The notes: generated from the sequence alone by a model not told the origin. Shown: positions 12,780-26,199, counted from the first letter of the stretch. The stretch is DNA of 64,000 bases from Carnegiea gigantea (GCA_029747015.1 JAKOGI010000541.1:20177-84176); one strand, 5' to 3'. Numbers and translations: made by a program.

Positions 12780-13780
12780 ACTTTCATATTACATATATAG
12801 TTTGTGATCATTAGTTATATATTTAGTGATCATTAGGTGTAGTTTTCGTGATCGTTTTGCATGTGTGCTTGTCTGTTGATGAGTTTGAGTGCGTTCTTTT
12901 GAAAAACTCATATCTGACACACCTTCAAATTGTTTCTTCAAAAAGATGAAAGAATCTGTAAAAACTCCATAGCAACAGTTTTTCCATACTGCATGGATAG
13001 TTTGTGATTATTAGAAAGGTAATTAGTGATTGTTAGGCCTAATATTACTGGTCATTTTGTATATGTGTGCTATCTATTTTGTCATTGTTAGAAAGGTCAT
13101 TGGTGATTGTTATATATGATAATAATGTCCATTTTTGATAAATGCTTGCTTACTGTATCGTACTTTGCATAAATCTTTTCTTTCAACTAATTAATAACAG
13201 CCCTTTGCTACTAGCAACATAAATAGACTCACCTTACACGCATTTTTCAGTTGATGAGTTTCAGTACGATCTTTTAAAAGAAATTCAAATTCTAACACAA
13301 CTTAAATGTGTTTCTTCAAAGAGATGAAAAAAATGTGTAAAACTCCACAGCAACAGTTTTTTTGATACTACACGTCTAGTTTGTGATTGTTAGAAAGGTA
13401 ATTGGTGATTGTTAGGTGTAATATTTGTGATCAATTTGCATATGTGTGTTATGTGTTTCTTACTGTTACAAAGGTCATTAGTGATTGTTAGGAGTAATAT
13501 TAGCAATCATTTTGCATGTGTGTTATCTGTTTTTGTCATTATTAGAAAGGTAATTATTGATGGTTAGATATGATATTAATGACCATTTTGGAAAAATGTT
13601 TGCTTATTCTATCCTATTCTATATTAATGTTTACTTTCAACTAGTCAATAGCAGCCCTTTGCTACTGCCAATATAAATAGACTTACATAGTAAATAACTC
13701 ACTTACGCTTGAAATTTCTATCATATGCTCAGTATTTATGATCAATGCTGTTATGATTGGTGATCATTAGAACTGGGACT
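12780..13780. repeat. TGATCA/TGATTGTTAG motif introns of copy 2
   Basis: Intron between start exon and second coding exon. It contains 'TTAGTGATCATTAGG' motifs and a recurring block of about 300 bp: 'ctccatagcaacagtttttccatactgc' at 12965 recurs near 13345, and 'cctttgctactagcaac' at 13202 recurs near 13656. The intron therefore grew by internal duplication. Confidence 0.65.
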
Positions 13781-14234
13781 GGAGATACATTATATTTTAT
13801 GAAGTATGCACACTGTGTATTCACTTAGCTTTTATATTCTATAGTCCTAAAGTAGCTTCATACATGCACGAAAGTGGACAAGGTGCTAATCAAAGAAGAG
13901 GATCTACTAGTAAGATTAGCAGCAGTTTTGGCCAAGCAAAAAAGCGACGATATAAAGTATTTGCCCGCAAAACAGACAACGACAATAATGCTATGAATGA
14001 ATCCCAAAAATCACTGGAGAAAGCTCTAGAGGAAATGAAGGCCACTAAAGACCAACCCTCTAAGAGTAAGGAGCAAGTCGAGAGTGATAAGAAACATAGT
14101 GAAGAAACTAATAAGAAGAAGAAGACTAACAAGCCCCTAAGGAAGAAGGTAAAGGGGATCAAATCTTCTGAGGGAGCAAGAAATGATGATGAATCTATAC
14201 AAAATGTGCCGAGAAATAGACAATAAAAGATAGT

Positions 14235-15523
14235 TTGGTGGGAAAGGCAGAGGAGAAGAAGATGCAGAACGTTGCTGAAAAGGCTTCAAGTAAACATCCA
14301 GGCATTCAGAAATCTCCTAAGAAGCCCCAACAAGAAGAAGAAACTTTAGAAGAATCCCTAGGCAAATTTAAGAAAAAGCATAGAGCAAAGAAACTAGAAG
14401 AAAGAAAGAAAGAGAAGCAAAAGAAGAAAGGAGTCCCTATTAGGCGATCACATAGGATGTGGCACTTATCAACCCCTCCAGTACAGAAAGGGCACATCTC
14501 TGAGATGGAAATTTCTGATAGTTCTGATGTAGAAAAAAGCAATTCAACTTATCAAGAGAAGCAGGTTGATTCTGATTATGACCAGACATGACAGGAAGAA
14601 GAAACTACTATTGCTAAAACTATGAAGGACGTTTTAAAGGGGGTTAAGCGTTTATTAAAATGTGAAGGTTAGAACAAACGAAAAGATATAGTGGAGAAGA
14701 GGAAGGGTGGCAAAAAGAAACTAGAGAAGCCTTTAAAGAAGAAGGCAAACAGCGACACATCTCATGAAGAAGCACAAGGGTGACAAATCAGCCCAGCAAA
14801 ATGGAGAGAAAGAGCTGTTGAATGAGAGCTTAGCAGAGAAATAGCATGCTTCAAGTAAGGATGGAAGATCCTAGAAAACTTCTGCGAAGCCCCGACAGGA
14901 AGGGGAACCTTTTGAAAAATCCCCCAGTATGTCTGAAAGTGAAAAGAAAGCGAAAGACATAGTGGAGAAGAGGAAGGCTGGCAAAAAGAAACCAGAGGAG
15001 CCTCTAAAGACGAAAGCAAAGAGGGACATATTTTATGAGCAAGGAGGCAAGGGTGATAAATCTGCCCAAAAAAAGTGGAGAGAAAGAGGTGTTGCATGAG
15101 AGTTTAGCAGAGAAAAAGGAGGCTTCAAGTAAGGATGAAAGATCTGAGGAAAATTCTCAGAAGCCCCAAGAGGAAGGAGAAGCTTTTGAAAATGCCTCAC
15201 CAAACTCGACAAGAAAGAAAGAGCGAAACACGCAGAAAAAAAGAAAGAAGAAGGCAGTTGCTGTTAGGAGATCGTAGATGATGCGAGCCTTAACGAAGCC
15301 TCCAGTGCAAAAAGGACACATATCTGAGGTAGAAATTTCTGATAGTTCGAACGCAAAAGAAAAAAATTCGAGTCATGAAGATGAAGAAGTTGATCATAAT
15401 GACAATAGGAAAGACGGGGACGAAGAGAGGACAATTCCTAAAGCTGTAAAGGATGTTCCAAAGAGGAACAAACCTTTATTAAAATCTGAAGGTCATCAAG
15501 GGATAGAGCAAACTGATGCTTAA
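14235..15523 (+). repeat. Internal tandem duplications in Lys/Glu-rich exon of copy 2
   Basis: Two levels of duplication are visible. A block starting 'gtggagaagaggaagg' at 14691 recurs at 14962 (period 271 bp). A larger block containing 'PPVQKGHISEMEISDSSD' (about 14476-14530) recurs as 'PPVQKGHISEVEISDSSN' (about 15299-15352), period about 823 bp. The encoded segment is Lys/Glu/Ser-rich with basic clusters and probably disordered. The 271-bp period is not a multiple of three, so the duplication itself shifts frame. Further stops are at 15275-15277 and 15521-15523. Confidence 0.75.
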
Positions 15524-15699
15524 TCCAATGCTGGTGCTGCTTCAGAAAGGGAGAAAATAACCAGCTCTGCACAAGACGTTCAAATGGCCCCCCTAGAGCA
15601 GCCTTTGAAATATGAGGATGAAAGTGCCAATGAGAACAAGGCATATCAAAAGGCGTTTATTACGAGGATGACTACATGTTCATTCTTATCGTTAATGGC

Positions 15700-16916
15700 T
15701 GATAAGTGCTTATCATATATAACATTTTTAGGGTTATTTTACTGCATTTTTAGGAGAATTATGTGCTTAATGTTAAAATTTATACTCTTATTCTTGATTT
15801 ATGCTTGGGCATAGTTGTCTGATGATTATTGCAGGATTTTAGGCCATTTGACCCAGCATTTGATGCCCATTCGCCCACGGGCACCCATGTGATGCTATAC
15901 CTATGTAGCAAGAGAAGAGCAGAGAACTTTGGGTCCAGCAATCACCACGGGCCACCAGTGGTGATTGACATGCCCATGGTGAAAACATAACTGCTTGAAA
16001 CTATTCATTTTCTCTCATAGTGTGGCGGAGGTTGATTGTGTTTCTCTATAAATAGGGCCATTTTTGCAGCAAACCATCCTCCCATCCCCATTCCAATCTC
16101 TATAATCCACCATCTAGTTGGGATTTAGATTAGATTAGAGGAAGAGCAAGTTGAAGGTGAAAATTGCAAGGATTCCTAATCAAGTTTGCAACAACAGTTC
16201 AAGCATGCATCGGTTGAGAAATTCCTCTCCCTTCTCTTCTCTCTTCTCTTTAATATTTTTATGCTTTTAGATTATTGTTGATGTTTATGTTAAGTTTTGA
16301 ATTGTTAATCTTTGAATTGAGTTGAGTTGTTATGATTGAATCAATTCTTGTTTTGATCTAAAAGTGCTTTGGATTTGTGGGGTCAATTCCATTGAATCTT
16401 ACATGTTGTTTTACGAGTAGGAAACTTAATCAATTTCTTGCTTGTTTTAGACATGTGGTGAAGAATAGAAAGATGACATTAGATGTTGGAAAACTAAAAT
16501 TCAACTTAAGTGAGTGAGATCTTGAGAAACACTTACTGTTTAAGAAACCTCTAAATTTGATAATTACGTTCTTAATGTTATTAGATAAATCAAAAATCCT
16601 TGAGAAATGGTAGTTGATTAGATTTAAGAATTTCATTCCACTTTGAAAGAGGGGTTTGATAAATCGATCATTAGGTTTGGAATCACCCATCTAAAGAAAA
16701 GGCCGATTGATTAATTCTTGAGTTAGGAAATTGCTTGGTTTGATTAAATTCCTTGATTGATTGTCCATTAGATTAGATAGTAGATTTGTTAAATTTCATT
16801 GTCAAATATGGATTCGCATAGCATATCTTGAGGGAATATTGGCCAATAGATTAACCTAGTCTCTATGGGATCAACCTTGATTGCTACAATGCCACCGTGC
16901 GCTTGCGGGCCTATCA
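15700..16916 (+). repeat. LTR 1 of array
   Basis: 1217 bp, TGATAAGTGC...CCTATCA. TATA box TATAAATA at 16047-16054. It abuts the upstream ATGGC target duplication. Confidence 0.88.
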
Positions 16917-16922
16917 AGTTTT

Positions 16923-16940
16923 TAGCGCCGTTGTCGGGGA
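16923..16940 (+). promoter_or_regulatory. Primer binding site 1 (tRNA-Asp type)
   Basis: TAGCGCCGTTGTCGGGGA, six bases after the LTR end, matches the plant tRNA-Asp complement TGGCGCCGTTGCCGGGGA except for two changes. Confidence 0.8.
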
Positions 16941-17069
16941 CTAGAGTCTATTATTGGATTTTTCCTGATAGGTTTGACTAAGCACTTTGTTTTTCTTCCC
17001 AAAAAAATTCTAATAAAAAAGTGAAAAAAAAGAAGTTGAAATTAAAAAAATTTTGAGATAAAAACAACA

Positions 17070-18163
17070 ATGTCAATTTTTCATTTTCCCCAATTCGGGC
17101 ATGATTTTTTTTAGAGGTATTTTAAGCGTTTAAATATTTTTCTTACTCAATGTGACTATTATGTGGGTAAATGGGAAATTTTGAATATTGTTGATGAGGG
17201 TGTGAATAGTAAAACCCGTATGCTTTGAGAGGATTGGGCTTTTCTTGCTAAAAGTGTTGATGAGGTATGGTATTTGCTTAAGTAGATTGCTTAGGATTCA
17301 TTTAAATTTGAGAAGGCTAGTCGTGTTTCTAAATATTCATGTTTTAATCCTTGTGCATTCTACGCTAGATTTTATTATGCTCCTTTTTGGTGTGATGTCT
17401 ATAATTTTTCTGACCATGATATAAATTCATGTCCTTATTATGCATGCTATGCTGAACCTAACTTTGTATCAGCTATGGACAATACTGATGTTGTCCTATG
17501 CTTATATTTTTCATCCTTCCCTTTAGCTCAGTGCACCGGGCTTGAGGCAGGTGAGCCTTTTGGGTTTGTTGCTAGGTTTCATGTTGTTTATGCATGTTTT
17601 AAGTCAAGAGATACTCTTGATGTGGTGCATAATCTAGTTAGCACTCCTTTAGAGGGGTGTCGTTATGAGTGTGTGCATGAGGAGTCTTCTAGCCTTTGTT
17701 TTAATTATGCTTTTTCCCAATCTCATTGATCATTTCCATGTTTTTCTTATGTGTTCATAACCCTATTTCCCCAAAATATTCTTTAGATGCACCCATTGAC
17801 AACCCTAAGATTTGTAATTATAATGTTGATTTGGGACATGCGGGCAAAATGTTTAATATGCTTGGTGAAAATGTTGAGAATTTTCTTTCCCTAGGATACT
17901 TTTGTAGGTCTAATGCCTCCCTTGTCCTGTATTGCATATTCCTAGCGGATAAGCCTAGAAAAATCATATGGAACACTTTCTTTGCTGTCCTTTTTGATTT
18001 TTCTACTGCTTTTTCTTTGTTGAAGAGAGCACTAACTTTCTTTGGTGTGATTATTTTCATGCTGTTTTATTGCCATGCTTGGGAACTCTATGCGGAGGAT
18101 TTTGACAAGCTCCTGTGTGCCTTAACAATGTCTGATTCAATTGGTCGAGTCTTGACATCGTGA
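17070..18163 (+). pseudogene. gag-like protein of internal region 1 (broken)
   Basis: ATG 17070 opens one frame that runs to 17729 with only nonsense interruptions, near 17112 and in the 17220-17300 stretch. It then continues after a frameshift as an open segment 17726-18163. Readable landmarks are 'KWEILNIVDEG', 'FYYAPFWCDVYNFSDHDINS', 'PLAQCTGLEAGEPFGF' and 'DLGHAGKMFNMLGENVEN'. The zinc-knuckle site (17391-17432) has lost its second Cys: it reads C-X2-Y-X4-H-X4-C where internal region 2 keeps C-X2-C-X4-H-X4-C. The expected role is RNA packaging in the retrotransposon particle. This copy cannot make it. Confidence 0.6.
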
Positions 18164-19947
18164 TGGAGTGGCTGATACTCCATGTGGCCCAGTTATTACG
18201 AGGGCGCATAGCTTTGGTGCACTTTGCACCTAACCTGATGAGATCATTGTACTTTGTTTTTCCTTTTCCTTCTCTTACTTTCCTTCTATTGAATAATAAT
18301 GCTTTATCCAAGCATGGGGGAAGGGTAGTTTCTATGTCTTCCATTTTGGTTATTAGTTTGCATCCTATTAGAATATATAGGTCTAGGTTTCCTTTTAGTT
18401 TGTATTAGTGTTTTGCATTTAGTTGCATTTAGATTTACACATAGGATTACATGTAGGGATGGTGTGGATTGGTTGGAGATAACCTCCAACAATGCTTTTG
18501 TTTGGGCAAAATATTTTTTGTTTTAACCCTTGTCTTGATTGAAAACTATTTTGTCACTTGGAGTCCTTAGCACTAATGTTTGTGCATGGGAGTCATTTTT
18601 TATGAGCTTAATACGGCTTTGGTAGATATCCCATGAGATTTTGAGTCTTATTTGGACTAATTCATTATATTTAGTCTCACGTTTCTTTTATATGTGTGAC
18701 TCTTCTATGTTGTATCTTTAGAACTTGTTTAGACTCTTGTTCAAAACCACATTAGCATGTGCATATTTGATGATATGATAGAGGCATTCTTTCTTTGACC
18801 ATTTTAGCTACATAGCCAAATAGCCTACCTTTGTGTTACATATTTATTTCCTTTGCTAGCCCCTTTGAGCTTATATCCACCTTTGCTGTGAACACTTCAC
18901 ATTAGCCATTCGCCAAACACATATTCTTACCTTTAAGCCCAGTTTATAGAGCATCACTTCAAGTATATAGTGGGTGTTTTAGGGATAATTGAGTTTAAGA
19001 TGGCTTTGGTATGTTGGATTGTTAAAGGATTGATGATGTTGAGCATTTGCTTTGGTTCCCTCTTATTTGGATTGTATATATATGTATATTCAATTCTGAG
19101 TTGACAATTGGAGGTCATATGCCTTTCAACAATAGAGATTCTTGTTTCATTTCCCCAAAAAAAAAGAAAAAAAAAGAAAAAAGGTTATGTTGAAAAAAAA
19201 GGGGGGGGAAAAGAGAAAATCATGTAAAAAAAGAAACAAGAAATAATGATAAGTAAAACAAAAAAAGAAAAAGAAAAAAAAAACTCAGTGATTCGCATTG
19301 GATACGTAAATAGCTTTAGATTCTTTCTTTATCAACTCATTTCCTATCTCATGCATGGGATATGTTTATTGTATTTTGAGGTTTGGAGTGTTAGTGAACT
19401 TCAAGGTTTCTTGGTGTTTTGTCAGTTGCTCCCTAGTCACTTGGCTAAGTAGCTCCACATTGTCCCAAATTCATTTGTCCACTCCTTTTTCTTAACCCTT
19501 TTAGCCCACATTACAACCCATATAAAAGTCTTCTTGATTGTCTTATGCACATTTCATTTTAGTGGTGGGAAATTTGAGAGTCTTTGCAAGCATATGGTAG
19601 ATTGCATCTTTGGAATGAGTCTTGAGTGTACCTATACAATATTTCAAACACATGAGCAGTTGGCTCTATTCAAATCTAATGTACTTACATGATATGCTTT
19701 GCGGTTCTTTGAGGGTGATCAAGTTTGCAAGCTTGTGGTCTTATACTTTTTTTTGAAAACCTTCTCATCCTTCTAATTGTGAAATGACTTGTGCACTTTT
19801 TGAGGTTTCCACTGATTGCTATTCTTACTTGTGATATGCCATGACTTGCCTACTTTAAGGAGGTTATTAACCATTTTGAGTTTTAAATGCATTTCCCTTT
19901 GTTGGTTTTTGCTTGAAGACAAGCAACAGTTTAAGCATGGGGGAGTT

Positions 19948-21172
19948 TGATAAGTGCTTGTCATATAACATTTTAGGTTCATTTTGCTGCATTTTTAGAA
20001 GAATTATGTGCTTAATGTTAAAATTAATACTCCTATTCTTGATTTATACTTGGGTATGGTTGTCCGATGATTATTGCAGGATTTTAAGCCATTTAACCTA
20101 ATATTTGATGCTCATTTGACTGTATTTTGTCCCCCATGGGCACCCATTGATGCTATGCTCATGGAGAAAGAGAAAGAGTAGAGAATTTCTAGTGCAACAA
20201 GCACCACGGGCTGCCAGTGGTGACTGCTATGCCCGTGGTGGAAACATAACTGCTTACCTGTTCGTTTTCTCTCATCGTGTAGCTGAGGTTGATTCTGTTT
20301 CTCTATAAATAGGGTCATTTTCGCAGCAAACCATCATCCCATCCCCATTCCACTCTTCATAATCCACCACCTAATTAAGATTTAGATTAGATTAAAGGAA
20401 GAGCAAGTTGATGGTGACGATTGCAAGGATTTCAGATCGAGTTTGCAACAACGGTTCAAGCATGCATTGGCTAAGCGATTCCTCTCCCTTCTCTTCTCTA
20501 TTCTCTTTATATTTTTATGCTTTTAGATTATTGTTGATGTTTATGTTAAGTTTTGGACTGTTAATCTTGCAATTGAGTTAAGTTATTGTGATTGAATCAA
20601 ATCTTATTTTGATCCAAAAGTGCTTTGAATTTGTTGCGTTTATTCCATTGAATGTTAGATGTTAATTTGCTAGTAGGAAATTTGATCAATTTCTTGCTTG
20701 TTTTAGACATATGGTGAAGAACTGAAAGGTGACTCTAGATGTTACAAAACTTAAATTCGACTTAAGTGAGTGAGATCTTGAGAAAGACTCAACGTTTAAG
20801 AAACCTCTAAATTTGATAATCGCGTTCTTAATGATCTTAGATTAATTAAAAACTCTTAAGAAATGGTAGTTGATTAGATTTAAGAATTTCATTCTACCTT
20901 AAAAGAGGGGTTTGATAAATTGATTATCGATGTTGGAATTGCCCATCTAAAGAAAAGGGCGCTTGATTAATTCTTGAGTTGGAAAATTGCTTGGTTTGAT
21001 TAAATTCCTTGATTGATTATCCACTAGATTAGATAGTAGATTAGTTAAATTTCATTCTTAAATATGGATTTGCCTAGCATATCTTGAGGGAATTAGCCCA
21101 ATAGATCAACGTAGTCTCTATGGGATGGACCTTGATTCGCTACATCGCCACTGTGCGCATGCAGGTATATCA
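19948..21172 (+). repeat. LTR 2 of array (shared middle LTR)
   Basis: 1225 bp, TGATAAGTGC...GTATATCA. It is preceded by GGGGGAG at 19939-19945 (polypurine tract) and followed by a primer site, so it ends one unit and starts the next. TATAAATA is at 20304-20311. No target duplication flanks it. Confidence 0.88.
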
Positions 21173-21178
21173 AGTTTT

Positions 21179-21196
21179 TGGCGTCGTTGCTGGGGA
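21179..21196 (+). promoter_or_regulatory. Primer binding site 2 (tRNA-Asp type)
   Basis: TGGCGTCGTTGCTGGGGA differs from the Asp complement at two positions, not the same two as primer site 1. Confidence 0.8.
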
Positions 21197-21327
21197 CTAG
21201 CATCGAATATTAGGTTTTTTCTAATAGGCTTGACTAAGCACTTTATTTTTCTTTTAAAAAAATCTAATTAAAAAACCAAAAAAAAAGAAGTTGAAAATTT
21301 AAAAATTTTGAGAAAAAAAAAACAACT

Positions 21328-22380
21328 GTGGCAATTTTTCATTTTTCCCAATCTGAACATGAATTATTTTGAAGGTATTTTAAGCGTTTAAATGTCTTTC
21401 TTGCTCAATGTGGTTATTGTGTGAGTAAATGAGAAATTTTGGATATTGTTGGTAAGGGTATGAATAGTAAAACCCATATTCTTTTAGAGTATTGGGGTTT
21501 TCTTGATGAAAGTGTTGATAAGGCATGGTATTTGCTTGAGTGGGTTGCTTAGGATTCATTTGAGTTTGAGAAGGCTAGTCTGTGTTTTTAGATATTCATG
21601 TTTTGATCCTTGTGCGTTCTACGCTACATCTTATTATGCCCTTTTTGGTGTGATTTTTGTAATTCTTCTGACCACGATATAAATTTATGCCCTTATTATG
21701 CATGCTATGCTCAACCTAACTTTGCATCACCTATGGACAATACTGATATTATCCTATCCTTACATTTTTCATCTTTCCCTTTAGCTCAGTGCATGGGGCG
21801 TAAGGCGGGTGAGCCTTTTGGGTTTATTGTTAGGTTTGATGTTGTTGAAGCATGTTTTGAGTCAGGCGATACTCTTGATGTGGTGCATAATCTAGTTAGT
21901 ACTCCTTTAGAGAGATTTCATTATGAGTGCATGCGTGAGGAGTCGTCTAGCCTTTGTTTTAATTATGCATTCCATGTTTCCCATACGTGTTCACAACCCG
22001 CTATTTCCCCCGAATATTCTTTAGATATGCCCATCGATAATCCTAAGATTTGTGATTCTAATGTTGATTTGGGACATGCGGGCAAAATGTTTAATATGCT
22101 TGGTGGAAATGTTGATAACTTTCTTTCCCTAGGATACTTTTGTGGGTATGATACCTCCCCTGTCCCGTATTGCATATTCCTAGTAGAGAAGCCTAGAAAA
22201 ATCATGTGGAACACTTACTTTGCTTTCTCTTTTGATTTTTGTACGATTTTACTTTGTTGAAGAGAGCACTAACGTTCTTTGCTGTCATGGTGTATTATTG
22301 CCATGCTTGGAAACTCTATCCTGAGGAGTTTGATAAGCTTCTACGTGCCTTGCCGATGTCTGATTTAATGAGATGAGTTT
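21328..22380 (+). pseudogene. gag-like protein of internal region 2 (broken start)
   Basis: Aligned with internal region 1, the start codon has become GTG (21328-21330). TGA occurs where the related frames have Trp ('ELF*RYFKRLN' and 'SK*EILDIV'). A one-base insertion near 21590 and a one-base loss near 21641 shift the frame out and back. From 21610 to 22260 a 216-codon open segment is intact. It includes a canonical zinc knuckle 'CDFCNSSDHDINLC' at 21649-21690 (C-X2-C-X4-H-X4-C) and 'LGHAGKMFNMLGG'. Function as for region 1: gag of a non-autonomous gypsy element. Confidence 0.6.
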
Positions 22381-23363
22381 TGACATCGTGATGGAGTGGC
22401 TGATACTCCATGTGGCCCCGTTATTATGAGGCTGCATAGCTTAGGTGCACTTTACACCTAACCTAGTGAGATCGTTGTACGTTATTTTTCCTTTCCCTTC
22501 TCTTACTTTCTTTCCTTTGAATAATAATGTTTTATCCAAGCATAGGGGAAGGGTAGTTTCTATGTCTTCTATTTCGGTTATCAGTTTGAATACCTGTTAC
22601 AGCATATAGGGTTAGGTTTCCTTTTGGTTTGTGTTAGTGTTTTGCATTTAGATTTAAACATAGGATTGCATGTAGGGATGGTGTGGATTGGTTTGAGATA
22701 ACCTCCAATGATGCTTTTGTTTAGCCAAAATAGCTTTCATGAGCTTGAGTAACTTTTGATGTATAATCCCTATTGGTGCTAAAATTTGTGAAGGTTTTGT
22801 AAATATTTCAAGCTTTGACCCTTGTCTTGATTGAAAACTATTTTATCCCTTGGAGTCCTTAGCACTAATGTTTGTACATGGGAGTCATTTTATAAGCTTA
22901 ATAAGACTTTGGTAGATATCCCCTGAGATTTTGTGTCTTATTTGGACCAATTCATTATATTTAGTCTTAAGTTTCTTTCATATGTGTGACTCTTCTATGT
23001 TGCATCTCTAGAACTTGCTTAGACTCTTCTTTAAAACCACATTGCCATTTGCATATTTCATGATATGATAGAGGCATTGTTTCTTTGATCATTTTAGCCA
23101 CATAGCCAAATAACCTACCTTTGTATTACATGTTTATTCCCTTTGTTAGCCCCTTTGAACTTATATTCGTCTTTGTTATGAACACTTCATATTAGCCCTT
23201 GGCCAAACACATATTCTTATATTTAAGCCAAGTTTATGGAGCATCACTTCAAGTACGCAGTGGTTGGTTTTGAGGATAATTGAGTTTAAGATGGCTTTGG
23301 TATGTTGAATTGTTGAGGGATTGATGATGTTGAGCATTTGCTTTGGTTCCCTCTTGTTTAGAT

Positions 23364-23482
<119 letters not shown>

Positions 23483-24332
23483 TTTTGTGAGTTGACAATT
23501 GGTGGTCCTATGCCTTTTAACAATTGAAACTCTTGTTTAATTTCTCCAAAAAAAAAAGAAAAAAAAGAAAAAAGGTTATGTTGAAAAAAAAGAGGAAAAA
23601 GAAGATAAAATCATGTAAAAAAGCAACAATAAAAAAAGACAAGGAAAACAAAAAAAGAAAAAGAAAAAGAACTCCATGATTCGCATTGGATATGTAAATA
23701 GCTTGAGATTCTTACTTTGTCAGCTCATTTCCTATTTCATTTGTGGGATATGTCCATTGTATTTTGAAGTTTGGAGTGTTAGGGAACTTCAAGGTTTCTT
23801 GCTGTTTCGTTAGTTACTCCCTAGTCACTTAGTTAAGTAGCTCCCCATTGTCCCAAATTCATTTGTCCACTGCTTTTTCTTAACCCTTTTAGCCCACATT
23901 ACAACTCTTATATTGTCCTATTGATTGTCTTGTGCACATTTCATTTTAGTAGTGGACAATTTGACCGTCTTTCCAAGCAAATGGTAAATTGCGTCTTCGG
24001 AATGAGTCTTGCTTGCACCTATGCGATATTTCAAACACATGAGCGGAAATGGTCCACATTTCCCAAAAGTGAGGTTCTACCGGTTCATTTGGCTCTATTC
24101 AAATCTCGGCATGATATGCTTTGCTGTTCTTTAGGGGTGATCAAGTTTCATATCATCCTTCTAATTGTGAAATGATTTGCGCGCTTTTTAGGGTTGCCAT
24201 TGATTGCTATTGTTGCTTGTGATATGCTATAACTTGCCTACTTTAAGGAGGTTATTAACCTTTTTCAATTTTAAATGCTTCCTTTGTCGATTTTTACTTG
24301 AGGACGAGCAACAGTTTAAGCATGCGGGAGTT

Positions 24333-25559
24333 TGATAAGTGCACATTATATACAACATTTTAGGGTCATTTTACTGCATTTTTAGGAAAATTATGTGCTT
24401 AATGTTAAAATTTATACTCTTATTCTCGATTTATGCTTGGATATGGTTCTCCGACAATTATTGCAGGATTTTAGGCCATTGGACCCAGTATTTAATGCTC
24501 ATTTGAATGTATTTTAACCCCACGGGCACCCATGTGATGCTATGCCGGTGGAGCAAGAGAAAAGCAGAGAATTACGGGTGCAGCAAGCACCATGGGCGGC
24601 CAATGGTGACTACAATGCTCGTGGTGGAAACATAACTTCTTGCCCGTTCATTTTCTCTCATCGTGTGGCTGACGTTGATTGTGTTTCTCTATAAATAAGG
24701 TCATTTTCGTAGGAAACCATCATCCCATCCCCATTCCACTCTCCATAATCCACCCTCTAGTTAGGATTTAGATTAGGTTAGAGGAAGAGCAAGTTGAATG
24801 TGAAGATTGCAAAGATTCTGGATCGAGTTTGCAACAACGGTTTAAGCACGCATTGGCTGAGCAATTCCTCTCCCTTCTCTTCTCTATTCTCTTTATATTT
24901 TTATGCTTTTAGATTATTATTGATGTTTATGTTAAGTTTTAGATTGTTAATCTTGGAATTGAGTTGAGTTATTATAATTGAATTAATTCTTATTTTGATC
25001 TAAAAGTGCTTTGGATTTGTTGGATTTATTCTATTGAATCTTAAATGTTGATTTACAAGTAAGAAACTTGATCAATTTCTTACTTGTTTTAGACATATGG
25101 TGAAGAACTGAAAGGTGGCACTAGATGTTGAAAAACTAAAATTCAACTTAAGTGAGTGAAATCTTGAGAAAGACTCACTGTTTAAGAAACCTCTAAATTT
25201 ATTTATCACGTTCTTAATAATCTTGGATTCATTAAAAACACTTGAGAAATGGTACTTGATTAAATTTAAGAATTTCAGTCCACTTTGACAGAGGGGTTTG
25301 ATAAATCAATTATCCATTTTGGAATTACCCATCTAAAGAAAAGGGCGCTTGATTAATTCTTGAGTGAGGAAATTGCTTGGTTTTATTAAATTCCTTGATT
25401 GATTATCCATTAGATTAGATAGTAAATTAGTTAAATTTCATTCTCAAATTTGGATTCGCCTAGCATATCTTGAGGGAATATAGCCCAATAGATCAACATA
25501 GTCTCTGTGGGATCGACCTTGATTGGAGACAACGTCGCCGTGCACTTGTAGGCCTATCA
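24333..25559 (+). repeat. LTR 3 of array
   Basis: 1227 bp, TGATAAGTGC...CCTATCA. Preceded by GCGGGAG (24324-24330), a one-base variant of the polypurine tract, and followed by target duplication ATGGC 25560-25564. TATAAATA is at 24690-24697. Confidence 0.88.
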
Positions 25560-26199
25560 ATGGCATAGCTAAACGAAGCCCAAACTGATGTAGTGAGATC
25601 AACGAGACTTGTTTCATTTTTTGAAGGTTAACCTGAAGCAAATCCCAGGGAAGTATTCGAAATGGCTTGTAGACAGCTTTGATCCCTACTGTATATGCTT
25701 CAGACTTCCAGATGGATAAAAGTTTCTAGTGATAGCACTTGATGTCTATGTGACCCTGGGTGTGCCTATAGGGGGAGGAAAGTAGTAGAAATCACCAAGC
25801 CTTTGATGGACGAAGAATATGACGAGGTCAATGCTATGTGGCTCAAGGAGTGAAAAATCAATTACATTGCCCTTGAATTCACTCACACCCCAGAGTTCAT
25901 CCTGGCTAAGAAAGATGAGGGCGAGAGCTTCAAAAGAAACTTCATCATATATTTTGTGAATTGCTTTTTTATTGGATCAAAGAACCGGTATTGCAGCAAG
26001 TCCGTGCTGAAATATGTGAAGGATATGAACTAGATCACATCCCTAGATGGTGCCAGTTTGTACTGGACAAACTGATCAGTAGCGTCAGGCACTACAAGGA
26101 GACTAAGGTTGTAAAAGGTGTGCATTTTGACGGTCCGCTCTTCTTCTTGATGTTGAGTTCTGCTGTTCCAACAAACTACCATTGATAAACCTAGTGACT

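Noticed and set aside
4525..13780. CRISPR-like array
   Set aside because: The motif spacing is irregular, copies are degenerate, and the context is plant intron DNA with no cas genes.
26040..26100. TGATCA inside the coding exon (ACTGATCAGTAG, residues 'KLISS')
   Set aside because: A TGATCA also occurs in the N-terminal domain exon of copies 2 and 3. It is a single conserved codon context, not part of the intron arrays, so it was not counted as repeat spread into exons.
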